Assembly: GCF_004794515.1 (NCBI RefSeq)
Contig: NZ_SSDF01000066.1
Span: 32,125 to 96,124, forward strand
Length of the DNA stretch: 64,000 bases
Reading direction: 5' to 3'
From: Microbacterium sp. A20
GTDB lineage: Bacteria > Actinomycetota > Actinomycetes > Actinomycetales > Microbacteriaceae
Shown: in pieces, positions 17,817 through 25,670 of the stretch
Layout of the letters: every line of letters starts with the position of its first letter
Numbering within the stretch: the first letter of the stretch is position 1
Translations under genes and position numbers: made by a program
Notes under the pieces: generated by a model
Databases searched by the model: none
Seen by the model: only the letters and a program-made list of their open reading frames with translations
Told to the model about the DNA's origin: nothing

Positions 17817-19039
17817 GCGGCATGCGCACGGTCGAGGAACAGCTCGCCGTCGTGCTCGGCGCGGTGCGGTCTCGCCCGGCGGTCACTCGACCTCTGGACG
17901 AGGCGATCGGCTTCACGCTGTCGGAGCCGGCCCGCGCGCAGAACCCCGTCCCCGTGTTCGAGAACTCCGCGATGGACGGCTTCGCAGTGCGCTTCGCCGA
18001 CGTCGCCACCGCGTCCGATGGGGATCCTGCCGTGCTGCGCGTCGTGGCGGACGTGCCGGCGGGCAGCGGGGAGGATCCGCCGCTCGCCCCCGGAACCGCC
18101 GCCCGCATCATGACCGGTGCTCCGGTGCCGTCCGCTGCCGACACGGTCGTGCCTTTCGAAGACACCGCCGGCGGCCTCGCCGATTCCCTGGGCGAGATCC
18201 GAGTCGTTCGCGCACCGCGGGCGGAGGGCGCGCATGTGCGTCGGGCGGGGGAGGATGCCGCGGTCGGCGCTGTCGTCCTCGAGACGGGAACCCTGCTCGG
18301 CGCGCGGCAGCTGGCCGCGCTGGCATCCGTCGGCATCGCTCGGGTCGCTCTCGCGCCGCGGCCGCGAGTGGCCGTCGTCTCGACCGGTGCCGAGCTCGTG
18401 TCTCCGGGGGAGCCCCTCGTGCGAGGGCAGATTCCGGAGTCGAACGGCCTGCTGCTCGCCGGACTCGTGGCCGAGGCCGGGGCCGAGGTCGTGTTCCGCG
18501 AGGTCGTCGGCGACGATGGTGCAGGTCCCGCCGAGGCCGTGGCTCGTGCGACCGCACTCGGGCTCGATGCCGTGATCTTCTCCGGGGGCGTGAGCGCCGG
18601 CGCGTACGAGCCGGTGCGGCAGGCGTTGAGCGAGGCGATGGAGTTCGTGCAGGTCGCCATGCAGCCGGGCAAGCCCCAGGGGTTCGGAGTTACCGACGCC
18701 GGGATGCTGCTGTTCGGACTGCCCGGCAATCCGGTGAGCGTGGCGGTCTCGTTCGAGGTGCTGGTGCGCCCTGCGCTGCTGGGCATGCAGGGTCGTCGTG
18801 AGATCCATCGTCCCCGGCGACGCCTCGCCGCCGGCACCGGGTGGCGCACCCCTCCCGGTCGTCGCCAGTATCTGCCGGCGGTGATCGACGCCGACGGCCG
18901 GGTGCATCCCGCGACCCGCGGCGGATCCGGCTCTCACCTCGCGGTCGGCCTCGGGGCCGCCACCGCCTACGCCATCGTCCCCGCCGAGATCGAACAGGTC
19001 TCGGTCGGCGACCTCATCGACGTGATGGAGCTGTCATGA
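17813..19039 (+). CDS. moeA: Molybdopterin molybdenumtransferase MoeA
   Basis: Inserts molybdate into adenylated molybdopterin to form Moco. At 408 residues it has normal length. Diagnostic segments are NSAMDGFAVR near residue 50, TGAPVPSAADTVVPFE near 100, the MogA-like domain STGAEL and GGVSAGAYE, and LPGNPVSV before the C-terminal beta domain. The gene is overlapped by 4 bases on both sides (with moeB and moaC), so it is translationally coupled inside the Moco run. Confidence 0.95.
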   Translation: MSGMRTVEEQLAVVLGAVRSRPAVTRPLDEAIGFTLSEPARAQNPVPVFENSAMDGFAVRFADVATASDGDPAVLRVVADVPAGSGEDPPLAPGTAARIMTGAPVPSAADTVVPFEDTAGGLADSLGEIRVVRAPRAEGAHVRRAGEDAAVGAVVLETGTLLGARQLAALASVGIARVALAPRPRVAVVSTGAELVSPGEPLVRGQIPESNGLLLAGLVAEAGAEVVFREVVGDDGAGPAEAVARATALGLDAVIFSGGVSAGAYEPVRQALSEAMEFVQVAMQPGKPQGFGVTDAGMLLFGLPGNPVSVAVSFEVLVRPALLGMQGRREIHRPRRRLAAGTGWRTPPGRRQYLPAVIDADGRVHPATRGGSGSHLAVGLGAATAYAIVPAEIEQVSVGDLIDVMELS

Positions 19040-19509
19040 CCTTCACCCACCTGGATCCGGCCGGCCACGCGCGCATGGTCGACGTGACCGAGAAGCAGCC
19101 GACCGTGCGCGCCGCAACCGCCGCGGGCTTCGTGCGCTGCACGTCGGAAACGGTGGCCCTGCTCCGCGACGGTGCCGTGCCCAAGGGCGACGTGCTCGCC
19201 GTGGCCCGCATCGCCGGCATCCAGGCGGCCAAGCGCACACCGGAGCTGCTGCCGCTCGCACACGTCATCGGCGTGCACGGCGCGGTCGTCGACCTCGACA
19301 TCGAAGACGAGGGGATCCGGATCAGCGCGACCGTGCGCACGGCCGACCGCACCGGGGTCGAGATGGAGGCGCTCACGGCCGTCTCGGTCGCCGCGCTCGC
19401 GGTCGTCGACATGATCAAGGGTGTGGACCGCGCGGTGACGATCGAGAACGTCCGCATCGTCGACAAGGAGGGCGGGCGCAGCGGTTCGTGGCGGAGGCCG
19501 GGGGAGTGA
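19036..19509 (+). CDS. moaC: Cyclic pyranopterin monophosphate synthase MoaC
   Basis: Converts the MoaA product 3',8-cyclo-GTP to cPMP. The 157-residue protein shows MVDVTEKQPTVRAA at the N-terminus, the active-site segment KRTPELLPLAHVI, GVEMEALTAVSVAALAVVDM and the C-terminal KGGRSG-like motif (here KEGGRSGSW). The ATG at 19036 overlaps the moeA stop, and the stop overlaps the next start. Confidence 0.96.
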   Translation: MTFTHLDPAGHARMVDVTEKQPTVRAATAAGFVRCTSETVALLRDGAVPKGDVLAVARIAGIQAAKRTPELLPLAHVIGVHGAVVDLDIEDEGIRISATVRTADRTGVEMEALTAVSVAALAVVDMIKGVDRAVTIENVRIVDKEGGRSGSWRRPGE

Positions 19510-20114
19510 CCACCTCGTCGCACGCCGGGGTCGGCGCCGTGCTGCTCGTCGGTGGCGAGGGGCGTCGGATGGGCGGCATCGCGAAACCGCTTCTCACGCT
19601 GGAGGGGCGATCGCTGTTGGGGCGCACAGTGGATGTGCTCGGCGATGCGGGGGTGACGCCGATCGTGGCGGTCGGACCGTTGCTCGACGACGCGGTCGAC
19701 GTGGTCTGGACGAGGGAGGAGCCGCCGCTCGGTGGTCCGGTGGCGGGGATCGCCGCAGGAATCGCGCAGATGTCGGCCGAGTGGGTGCTGATCCTCGCCG
19801 GTGATCTCGCGCGACCGGCGGCGGTCGTGCGCGGATTGCTCTCCCACCGCGCCCGTGATGCGGCGGTGCCGGCATCCGTCGACGGCATCGTGTTCTCCGC
19901 GGACGGGCATCCGCAGTGGCTGGCCGGTCTGTATCGCACGGCATCCGTCCGCCGCGCGCTCGACCGGATCGAGACCGACCGGGATTCCTCCGTCCGCGCA
20001 CTCCTCGGCGGCCTCGCCATCGACTGGGTCTTCGACCAGGAGGGGATCACCGCCGACATCGACTCGCCCGCCGACCTGGCTCGTGCACGACAGGAACTCG
20101 AGGAGACACCATGA
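19506..20114 (+). CDS. mobA: Molybdenum cofactor guanylyltransferase (MobA-like)
   Basis: Nucleotidyltransferase of 202 residues likely to attach GMP to Moco, giving the bis-MGD cofactor used by NarG. The N-terminus carries the GT-A nucleotide loop (LLVGGEGRRMGGIAKPLL) close to the family pattern GGxxxRMGxxK. ILAGDLARP corresponds to the metal-binding D-containing loop. The chosen GTG at 19506 overlaps the moaC stop (GTGA); an in-frame GTG at 19488 is possible. The next gene starts in its stop codon. Confidence 0.87.
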   Translation: MTTSSHAGVGAVLLVGGEGRRMGGIAKPLLTLEGRSLLGRTVDVLGDAGVTPIVAVGPLLDDAVDVVWTREEPPLGGPVAGIAAGIAQMSAEWVLILAGDLARPAAVVRGLLSHRARDAAVPASVDGIVFSADGHPQWLAGLYRTASVRRALDRIETDRDSSVRALLGGLAIDWVFDQEGITADIDSPADLARARQELEETP

Positions 20115-20392
20115 CCGAGAACAGCCGCACCCTTCCCCCGGAGGCGCTCGATGCGTGGGCCGGCGAGCTGCGCGAACGCTTCGACCTGAGCGCGGAGGAT
20201 GTGCCGATCGCGTTGATCCTCGACCTCGCTCGAGACGTCGCGAACGGGGTCGCGCGGCCCGCTGCGCCGTTCAGTGCCTTCGTCGCGGGGCTCGTCGCCG
20301 GTCGGGCAGGCGGCTCACCCGAAGACGTGCGTGCGGCGGTGGCCGCGATCGTCGAGCTCGCGAACGGTCATGCTGCCGAGGGGCAGAACTGA
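20111..20392 (+). CDS. DUF6457 protein in Moco operon
   Basis: Protein of 93 residues, acidic and mainly helical by composition, with no catalytic motif that I recognise. It matches the DUF6457 pattern (LDAWAGELRERFDLS ... ILDLARDVANGVARPAAPF). The family typically lies next to mobA in actinobacteria. It overlaps mobA by 4 bases and moaD by 1 base, so it is embedded in the Moco run and may be a partner of MobA or MoaD. Function is unknown; the operon link is the only clue. Confidence 0.8.
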   Translation: MTENSRTLPPEALDAWAGELRERFDLSAEDVPIALILDLARDVANGVARPAAPFSAFVAGLVAGRAGGSPEDVRAAVAAIVELANGHAAEGQN

Positions 20393-20625
20393 TGGCGACG
20401 GTGCGGTACTTCGCGGCTGCCGAGGATGCGGCCGGCCGTGCGACCGAGCCCTCGGATGCCGCGACCCTCGGTGAGCTCCGGGCCGAGCTCGTGGACGCGC
20501 ATCCGGCGCTGGGAGCGATTCTCGACCGCTGTGCGCTGCTCGTCGACGGTGCCAGGGTGGACGACGACTTCGCGCTGGCGGGGGTCGGGACCGTCGACGT
20601 GCTGCCTCCGTTCGCCGGAGGCTGA
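20392..20625 (+). CDS. moaD: Molybdopterin synthase small subunit MoaD
   Basis: Ubiquitin-like sulfur carrier of 77 residues. Its thiocarboxylated C-terminus supplies sulfur to cPMP inside molybdopterin synthase. It opens with VRYFAAAEDAAG and ends LPPFAGG; the terminal Gly-Gly is the site adenylated by MoeB-type enzymes. The start codon shares one base with the preceding stop (TGATG). The stop is 3 bases from the convergent moaE stop. Confidence 0.94.
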   Translation: MATVRYFAAAEDAAGRATEPSDAATLGELRAELVDAHPALGAILDRCALLVDGARVDDDFALAGVGTVDVLPPFAGG

Positions 20626-20628
20626 GGC

Positions 20629-21063
20629 TCAGCCGCCGATGCCCTTCCAGGCTGTGGTGCCGTCGGCCTCGACCTGACGCTTCCAGACCGGGAGTTCGCG
20701 CTTGATGGACTCGATCATCTCGCGGCACACCACGAACGCCTCGTCGCGATGCGCGGCGGCGACCGCGACGATCACGGCGGCCGAGCCGACGGGAAGGCGA
20801 CCGATGCGGTGGCTCACGGCGATGATCGCCTCACCGCTCACGCCGATGGCGACGGCACGTTCGGCGAGGTCGCGCAGGATCCGCTCGGCATCCGGGTGCG
20901 AGGAGTACTCGAGGGCGACGACTTCGCCGGCGGCATCCGGGTCGTGGTCGCGCACGCGGCCGAGGAAGGTCGTGACAGCGCCCGCACGGTCGTCGTCCAC
21001 GGCGGCGAGGTGCGCATCGAGAGACAGCGCGATGTCGCTGATGGCGGCCAGAGCGACGGTCAT
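20629..21063 (-). CDS. moaE: Molybdopterin synthase catalytic subunit MoaE
   Basis: Large subunit of molybdopterin synthase; it binds cPMP and accepts sulfur from MoaD. The 144-residue protein has the family segments GAVTTFLGRVRDHD, LEYSSHPDAE, SHRIGRLPVG, and the catalytic-lysine region IKRELPVWKRQ followed by W-K-G. It is convergent with moaD (3-base gap) and overlapped by 4 bases with the upstream mog gene. Confidence 0.95.
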   Translation of the reverse strand: MTVALAAISDIALSLDAHLAAVDDDRAGAVTTFLGRVRDHDPDAAGEVVALEYSSHPDAERILRDLAERAVAIGVSGEAIIAVSHRIGRLPVGSAAVIVAVAAAHRDEAFVVCREMIESIKRELPVWKRQVEADGTTAWKGIGG

Positions 21064-21536
21064 CGGTGGTCCTCTCCGTCGAGCTGAGCGATCACGTGCG
21101 CCGCGACCGACAGGATGACCGGCATGCCGTCGGCGACGCCGCCGGGAGAGCCGGGGAGGTTCACGATCAGCGCGCCCTGCGCGGTGCCGGCGAGGCCCCG
21201 GCTGAGCAGCGCGGCGGGGAACTTCGCCGCCCCCTGCCGACGCAGCTCTTCGGGGATTCCGGGAAGCTGTCGCTCGAGCACGCGCGCGGTGCCCTCTGGG
21301 GTCTCGTCGCGCGCGGCGATGCCGGTGCCCCCGGTGGTGACGATGAGCCGCAGGCCACGAGCGAGGAGATCGCGCAGCGCCCGCTCGACGGCATCCGCTC
21401 CGTCGGGGATGATCACGGGATCGGCGCAGTCGAATCCGGCGTCGCGGAGCGCGGTGACGGCGAGCGGCCCGGCCGTGTCGGCGCGGGTGCCGGCTGCGCC
21501 GCGGTCGGACACCGTGAGCACGGCGGCGGAGGTCAT
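21060..21536 (-). CDS. mog: Molybdopterin adenylyltransferase (MogA/MoaB family)
   Basis: Adenylates molybdopterin before MoeA inserts molybdate. The 158-residue protein has the motif VTTGGTGIAARDETPEG near residues 70-87 and NLPGSPGGVADG near the end. It starts AVLTVSDRGAAGTRAD, as in the family. ATG at 21536 follows a purine-rich stretch, and the stop overlaps the moaE start. Together with moaE it forms a minus-strand pair facing the plus-strand Moco operon. Confidence 0.92.
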   Translation of the reverse strand: MTSAAVLTVSDRGAAGTRADTAGPLAVTALRDAGFDCADPVIIPDGADAVERALRDLLARGLRLIVTTGGTGIAARDETPEGTARVLERQLPGIPEELRRQGAAKFPAALLSRGLAGTAQGALIVNLPGSPGGVADGMPVILSVAAHVIAQLDGEDHR

Positions 21537-21574
21537 AAGCCGAGGGTAACGCCGGGCGTTGCGGGCATGATCGT

Positions 21575-22351
21575 TCAGACGCTCATGTCGACGGGCGGTT
21601 CCATCACGATGCCCTGCGCTTCGAAGGCTCGGCGGCGCTCCTCGATGCGGCGGTGCAGCTCGACCTGCGCGTCGTCGACGAACTGCGGGTCGAGGTCGAT
21701 CGTCGTCGGGTGCGGGTCGCCGTGGTTCGCGGCGATGTACGCGTCGAGTTCGGGTCCGCTCGTCCACGAGGTGATCAGGGCGTAGCGGGGGGCGGTGCCG
21801 CGGTGCCAGACCGCGTGCCAGAAGCGCTGGGTGTCGACGATGATGCGGGAGCCCGCACGCAGCGGCAGGCGGATCTCGGTGGCCGGGTCGAAGCGGTCGG
21901 AGCGCAGGATCAGCATCGACTCGGTGTCGTCGGAGAGGTTGAAGAATCCGCGGACCACCCAGCCGGTGCCCTCTTCATTGAGGCGGTTGTTGTCGTCCTG
22001 GTGCAGGTTGTAGATCGCGTCGGCGTACTCGTTGGGCTGCAGCTCGATCACGCGGCAGCGGCCGATGCCGGCGCCCGGCTCCTGTGCCCGGCGCTGGAGC
22101 GTGGGGGCGATCGCGACCTGCGACTCGACCCAGACGCCGTCTTTGTCGGTGCGCGGCGGGGTGTGGTTCCAGAAGCCGTTGCAGTCGACGTCGCCGGCAT
22201 AGCTGGTGAGCGGCGCGAAGCGCGTGATGCCCGAGGAGCGCCAGCCGACGTACTGGAGGCCGAGCCACTCGGCCGGATCGGCGGTCGAGGTGTGGTCGTC
22301 GAGGACGACATAGCCCGTCTCGGCCAGCGCCTCGGACGTGATGAAGCCCAT
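21575..22351 (-). CDS. Putative Fe(II)/2-oxoglutarate-type oxygenase, function unknown
   Basis: I do not recognise a named family for this 258-residue protein. It shows a possible 2-His-1-carboxylate triad: His117-x-Asp119 (YNLHQDD), then His179 or His183 (RFWHAVWHRG), followed by Arg189 (PRYALITSW), which could bind 2-oxoglutarate. The order and spacing fit the cupin-fold oxygenase superfamily. The ATG at 22351 has a GGGAAGG ribosome site; an in-frame ATG at 22372 is an alternative. It is divergent from the MetE-like gene across 130 bases and lies 38 bases upstream of mog on the same strand. Confidence 0.7.
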   Translation of the reverse strand: MGFITSEALAETGYVVLDDHTSTADPAEWLGLQYVGWRSSGITRFAPLTSYAGDVDCNGFWNHTPPRTDKDGVWVESQVAIAPTLQRRAQEPGAGIGRCRVIELQPNEYADAIYNLHQDDNNRLNEEGTGWVVRGFFNLSDDTESMLILRSDRFDPATEIRLPLRAGSRIIVDTQRFWHAVWHRGTAPRYALITSWTSGPELDAYIAANHGDPHPTTIDLDPQFVDDAQVELHRRIEERRRAFEAQGIVMEPPVDMSV

Positions 22352-22397
22352 GATGAGTACCCTTCCCGTCATCGCTGCCCCCACAGGCGGCGGGTTC

Positions 22398-22411
22398 TTA
22401 GGCAATCCTAA
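22398..22411. promoter_or_regulatory. Perfect inverted repeat between divergent genes
   Basis: The palindrome ttagg-caat-cctaa lies in the 130-base gap between the oxygenase-like gene and the MetE-like gene. The half-sites resemble those of DtxR/IdeR iron boxes, but the spacing is 4 instead of the usual 9. An iron-regulator assignment is therefore only a guess. Confidence 0.4.
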
Positions 22412-22481
22412 CCGGGTTCGGGTGCTCTCGCAGGGCCTCGCGCCGTGCAAATGCGGCGGGGGCGGTCGATATTCTGAGGGG

Positions 22482-23528
22482 ATGACTCAGCCGCAGGGCG
22501 CCCTCCTCGTGGGCAGTGTGAACTTCGACGACGCCGAGACCACGATGCGCGCGGCGGCGGGCCTGCTCGGCGACCGGCTCCGCCGCATCCCGGACGGCGA
22601 GGTCGGCAAGCGGTTCCACTGGATCATGTTCCAGCCCGACGTGATCGGCCAGGCAGACGGCATCGAGCGGATCGGCGACGAGCCCATCCCGTTCCCTGCC
22701 GGCATCGACGCGCGCGGGCTGCGCATCGCCGAGGGAGTGGATGCCGCGAGCATCGCGCTGCCCCTGCTCGGCTACGCCGCCGCCGGGATCGAGTCGTACG
22801 CTGTGTTCACGCGGCTCCGCGCCGAAGGGGCTGTGCCCGCCGGCATCCGGTTCCAGGTGTCGCTGCCGACGCCGCTCGCCGTGATCTCCTCGTTCTTCCA
22901 CGGCGACGACCGGGCCGCGATCGAGCCCGTGTACACCGCCGCGATCCTCCGGGAGCTCGACGAGATCCTCGCCGCGATCCCGCACGACGACCTCGCCGTG
23001 CAGTGGGACGTCGCGAGCGAGATGGGCATCATCGAGCGCGCGGCAGGCTATGGCGCGGTCATGGAGGCGTGGTGGCCCGGTGACCCGTTCGACGGCCTCG
23101 TCTCGCGCCTTGCTTCGCTGGTCGATGCCGTGCCCTCCGACGTCGAGGTGGGCGTGCACCTCTGCTACGGCGACGCGGGGGAGAAGCACTTCTTCGAGCC
23201 GGCCGATGCCGGGAACCTCGTCCGCTATGCGAACGCCGTCGTGGCGGCATCAGCCCGTTCGCTCACCTGGCTGCACCTGCCGGTGCCGATCGCCCACGAC
23301 GACGAGGCGTACTTCGCTCCGCTCGCCGACCTCGCCCCCGTCGACGAGCTGTACCTCGGGCTCGTGCACCGGGAGGACGGTGCGGAAGGCGCCGAGCGCC
23401 GCATCGCCGCCGCCGCCCCGTATGCCGCCGAATTCGGCGTCGCGACCGAGTGCGGCATCGGCCGTGCGCCCGCCGGCTCGACCGAGGGCATCCTGCGCAC
23501 CCACGCCGAAGTCGCGGCGGCCTGGTGA
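22482..23528 (+). CDS. MetE-superfamily TIM-barrel protein, function unknown
   Basis: Protein of 348 residues related to the C-terminal catalytic barrel of cobalamin-independent methionine synthase. It has IPDGEVGKR near the start, VQWDVASEMG mid-chain, HLCYG (His226, Cys228) and TECGIGR (Cys324), which correspond to three of the usual zinc ligands. The glutamate ligand is not evident; a His265 (WLHLP) occupies that zone, so ligation or substrate may differ. ATG at 22482 follows GAGGGG. It has no methionine-pathway neighbour here and is divergent from the oxygenase-like gene. Confidence 0.7.
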   Translation: MTQPQGALLVGSVNFDDAETTMRAAAGLLGDRLRRIPDGEVGKRFHWIMFQPDVIGQADGIERIGDEPIPFPAGIDARGLRIAEGVDAASIALPLLGYAAAGIESYAVFTRLRAEGAVPAGIRFQVSLPTPLAVISSFFHGDDRAAIEPVYTAAILRELDEILAAIPHDDLAVQWDVASEMGIIERAAGYGAVMEAWWPGDPFDGLVSRLASLVDAVPSDVEVGVHLCYGDAGEKHFFEPADAGNLVRYANAVVAASARSLTWLHLPVPIAHDDEAYFAPLADLAPVDELYLGLVHREDGAEGAERRIAAAAPYAAEFGVATECGIGRAPAGSTEGILRTHAEVAAAW

Positions 23529-23579
23529 GCTGCTTCCGTCGATTCGCGTGCGGGCCGCGCGTCGCGTAAGCTATTCCGC

Positions 23580-23670
23580 GGTGACGTGTCCGAGCGGCCG
23601 AAGGTGCAACTCTCGAAAAGTTGTGTAGGGTAACCCCCTACCGTGGGTTCAAATCCCACCGTCACCGCCA
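23580..23670 (+). tRNA. tRNA-Ser (anticodon CGA)
   Basis: Complete 91-base serine tRNA with encoded CCA. The acceptor stem is ggtgacg/cgtcacc. The anticodon stem is caact/agttg around loop ctcgaaa, giving anticodon CGA for codon UCG. It has the long variable arm of serine tRNAs and a T arm gtggg-ttcaaat-cccac. The discriminator base is G. A strong terminator follows within 3 bases. Confidence 0.95.
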
Positions 23671-23672
23671 CC

Positions 23673-23720
23673 ACGAAGGCCCCGACTCCCTTGGAAACAC
23701 TGGGAAGTCGGGGCCTTCGT
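23673..23720 (+). terminator. Rho-independent terminator of tRNA-Ser
   Basis: Long GC-rich stem: left arm acgaaggccccgactccc (23673-23690) and right arm gggaagtcggggccttcgt (23702-23720), with one bulged base and an 11-base loop. It lies directly behind the tRNA CCA end. The following T-tract is weak, as is usual in high-GC actinobacteria. Confidence 0.85.
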
Positions 23721-24010
23721 CATGTTCGGCGATCGGTCTGCGGTAACGCAGCAGCAGCCTTACGGATCGAAATAGATCGCCGCGTGGAGCCGGCGACGAC
23801 TGAATGAGCATGCGTCTGGCCGACGCCGCATTCAGCTACGCACGTGCGGTCCAGCCCGAAGCCGCGCTGATAGTCTCGGAGGTCCGTGCAGGAATCTGAG
23901 GAGGTGGTACCCGTGAACGAATCGATCAGGGTGCTCCCTCCAGGAGTCACGGTCGGGCGGTAGGTCGTCCGGGAGCGCCGCTATCAGCAGCACTTCCGAA
24001 AGGCACGACC
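23721..24010. other. Intergenic stretch without a convincing gene
   Basis: Between the tRNA terminator and the alpha/beta hydrolase gene I see no credible protein gene. A 16-codon ORF at 23913-23963 (GTG start) has an unusually good ribosome site (GAGGAGG) and could be a leader peptide or the remnant of a lost gene. A 31-codon ORF at 23804-23899 precedes it. Position next to a tRNA gene would suit old integration-excision events, but no integrase or att duplication is visible. Confidence 0.4.
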
Positions 24011-24763
24011 ATGCACTTCACTTCAGAACGAATCCTCGACGACGGCACCGCTGAACGGGAGTTCACCCTTGATGATGTCTCGGGCATCCTGTGGATTCCT
24101 CCGACAGCTTCCACAACGGCGCCCGTTCCCATCCTCTTGATGGGTCAACCCGGCGGATTCGGAATGCGACGGATGCACCCGCGCCTGGCAGCGCGTGCGC
24201 GCAGCACCGCAACGCACGGATTCGCGTCCGTCGCCATCGAGATGCCCGGGGCGGGCGACAGGCCCCCATTGCCCGGCGCCGGGCAGGCTCGAGAGGACCT
24301 GGTCCGTGCGATCGCCGCCGGTGAACGGCCTGCCGACGACGTCATCGACCGGCTGATACTTCCTCTCGTCGACGAGGCGGTGCCCGAATGGCAGACCACG
24401 CTCGACGAGCTTCTCGGGCTGCCCGAGATCACAGACAGGGTCGGATTCTCCGGCGGGGTGATCGCGATCGGCACCCGGCTCGCCGCGATCGACCCTCGCA
24501 TCAAGGCGGCGGGGCTCTTTGCCGGCAGCTACGTCCCCCGCGCGACCATGGAGGAGGCTCGCCAGGTCACAATCCCACTGCATGTCCTCCTGCAGTGGGA
24601 CGACGCAGGGAATGACCGGCAGATGGCTCTCGATCTCTTCGACGCTTTCGGGTCGGCAGAGAAGACTCTCCACGCCAACATGGGCGGCCACACAGGCGTC
24701 CCGCGATTCGCTGGCGAAGACGCGGGCCGCTTCTTCGTCCGTCATCTCGGCACTGCTGGCTGA
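24011..24763 (+). CDS. Alpha/beta hydrolase family protein
   Basis: Protein of 250 residues with the alpha/beta hydrolase pattern. PVPILLMGQPGGFG forms the oxyanion-side loop. The nucleophile elbow is G-F-S-G-G around residue 147. A likely acid lies in LLQWDDAGND, and the catalytic His is in MGGHTG near residue 227. There is no signal peptide, so it is cytoplasmic. Substrate cannot be deduced; dienelactone hydrolase-like esterases are the nearest general type. It stands alone: the upstream gap contains no gene and the next gene is convergent. Confidence 0.8.
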   Translation: MHFTSERILDDGTAEREFTLDDVSGILWIPPTASTTAPVPILLMGQPGGFGMRRMHPRLAARARSTATHGFASVAIEMPGAGDRPPLPGAGQAREDLVRAIAAGERPADDVIDRLILPLVDEAVPEWQTTLDELLGLPEITDRVGFSGGVIAIGTRLAAIDPRIKAAGLFAGSYVPRATMEEARQVTIPLHVLLQWDDAGNDRQMALDLFDAFGSAEKTLHANMGGHTGVPRFAGEDAGRFFVRHLGTAG

Positions 24764-24945
24764 GAGGGTTGGGGCTCCGAAGGGCAGTGAACGTGTGGAT
24801 GCACGCGGCAACGCGGAACGCGCTGTGAACCACGGCCGGTCAGCCGTAGGAGTCCTTCGCGACCATGTCACGACGGACCGGCACAGTGGGTGGCCGAGTC
24901 GGACGGGCTGGAGTGAAAGTCGCGACTACCAGCGGAGCGGTGTGC

Positions 24946-25530
24946 TCAGTCGATGGCGTGTAGGGCTGCGATCACATGATCGACGCGGACGCCGATCTCT
25001 TCTTCGTCGGGCAGACCGAGCCGCACCACGAGGCGGTGATAGATCGGGCCGTAGAACAAGTCGACCGCGACACGGAGGTCGGCATCTTCGGGGATCTGGC
25101 CGACACGTTGGGCGGAACGCAGACGTTGATCGAAAAGCTCGATGCTCGGCTGGATGATCTGCTCGCGTATGGCGGCGCCGAGCACGGGATCCCGTTGCCC
25201 TTCGGCCATCAGGGCGGCTGCGGGTGCGGTGTCCTGCGGGGTGTACATGCCCACGACGGTGTTCAGCTGCGACCGAAGATCGCGGGCGATGTCGCCAGTG
25301 TCGTCGAATCGCGCTGTCCGAGCGGCGGCATCGGAGACGGCATCGAGCAGCACGGCACCCTTGGATGGCCACCAGCGGTAGATGGTTTTCTTGCTCACCC
25401 CGGCGCGTTCGGCGATCGCCTCGATCGTGAGTTGCGCGAAGCCGGTCTCTCGGCACAGCTCCAGAGCAGCCTCGAGAACGGCCACGCGCGCGCGCTCGCT
25501 TCGGCGTTTCGGATCGGGGGAAGGAACCAT
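24946..25530 (-). CDS. TetR family transcriptional regulator
   Basis: Repressor of 194 residues with an N-terminal HTH at about residues 20-60 (FAQLTIEAIAERAGVSKKTIYRWWPSKGAVLLDAV) and a ligand-binding domain containing the TetR_C pattern DLFYGPIYHRLVVR. The ATG at 25530 is chosen because upstream in-frame starts lie inside the operator region. It is divergent from the DUF1048 gene, and the 140-base gap carries two copies of a palindromic operator, so self-repression and control of the neighbour are likely. Confidence 0.9.
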   Translation of the reverse strand: MVPSPDPKRRSERARVAVLEAALELCRETGFAQLTIEAIAERAGVSKKTIYRWWPSKGAVLLDAVSDAAARTARFDDTGDIARDLRSQLNTVVGMYTPQDTAPAAALMAEGQRDPVLGAAIREQIIQPSIELFDQRLRSAQRVGQIPEDADLRVAVDLFYGPIYHRLVVRLGLPDEEEIGVRVDHVIAALHAID

Positions 25531-25541
25531 GAAGCCAGAGT

Positions 25542-25613
25542 ACACGCTACGTGTCGTGTTGTGAGGAACACGCGATCCTGCTAGCGTCAGGGACACGACA
25601 CGTAGCGTGTCGT
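25542..25613. promoter_or_regulatory. Twin TetR operators in inverted orientation
   Basis: The 18-mer acacgctacgtgtcgtgt at 25542-25559 recurs as its exact reverse complement at 25593-25610, 33 bases away. The right copy extends to an 8-3-8 palindrome at 25595-25613 (acgacacg-tag-cgtgtcgt); the left copy contains a 5-3-5 palindrome (acacg-cta-cgtgt). Location between tetR and the DUF1048 gene makes these the probable TetR binding sites for both promoters. Confidence 0.8.
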
Positions 25614-25670
25614 TACCTCGAGCGGTTGCACCCGTAAGCGCTCACGTCCCCTGCGTAGAAGGAGCCGAAG

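Noticed and set aside
22398..22411. Possible DtxR/IdeR iron box
   Set aside because: Half-sites fit but the spacing is 4 instead of 9, so it is kept only as an unassigned inverted repeat.
23720..23950. 76-codon minus-strand frame behind the tRNA terminator
   Set aside because: It starts inside the terminator hairpin on the opposite strand, lacks a ribosome site and resembles no protein.
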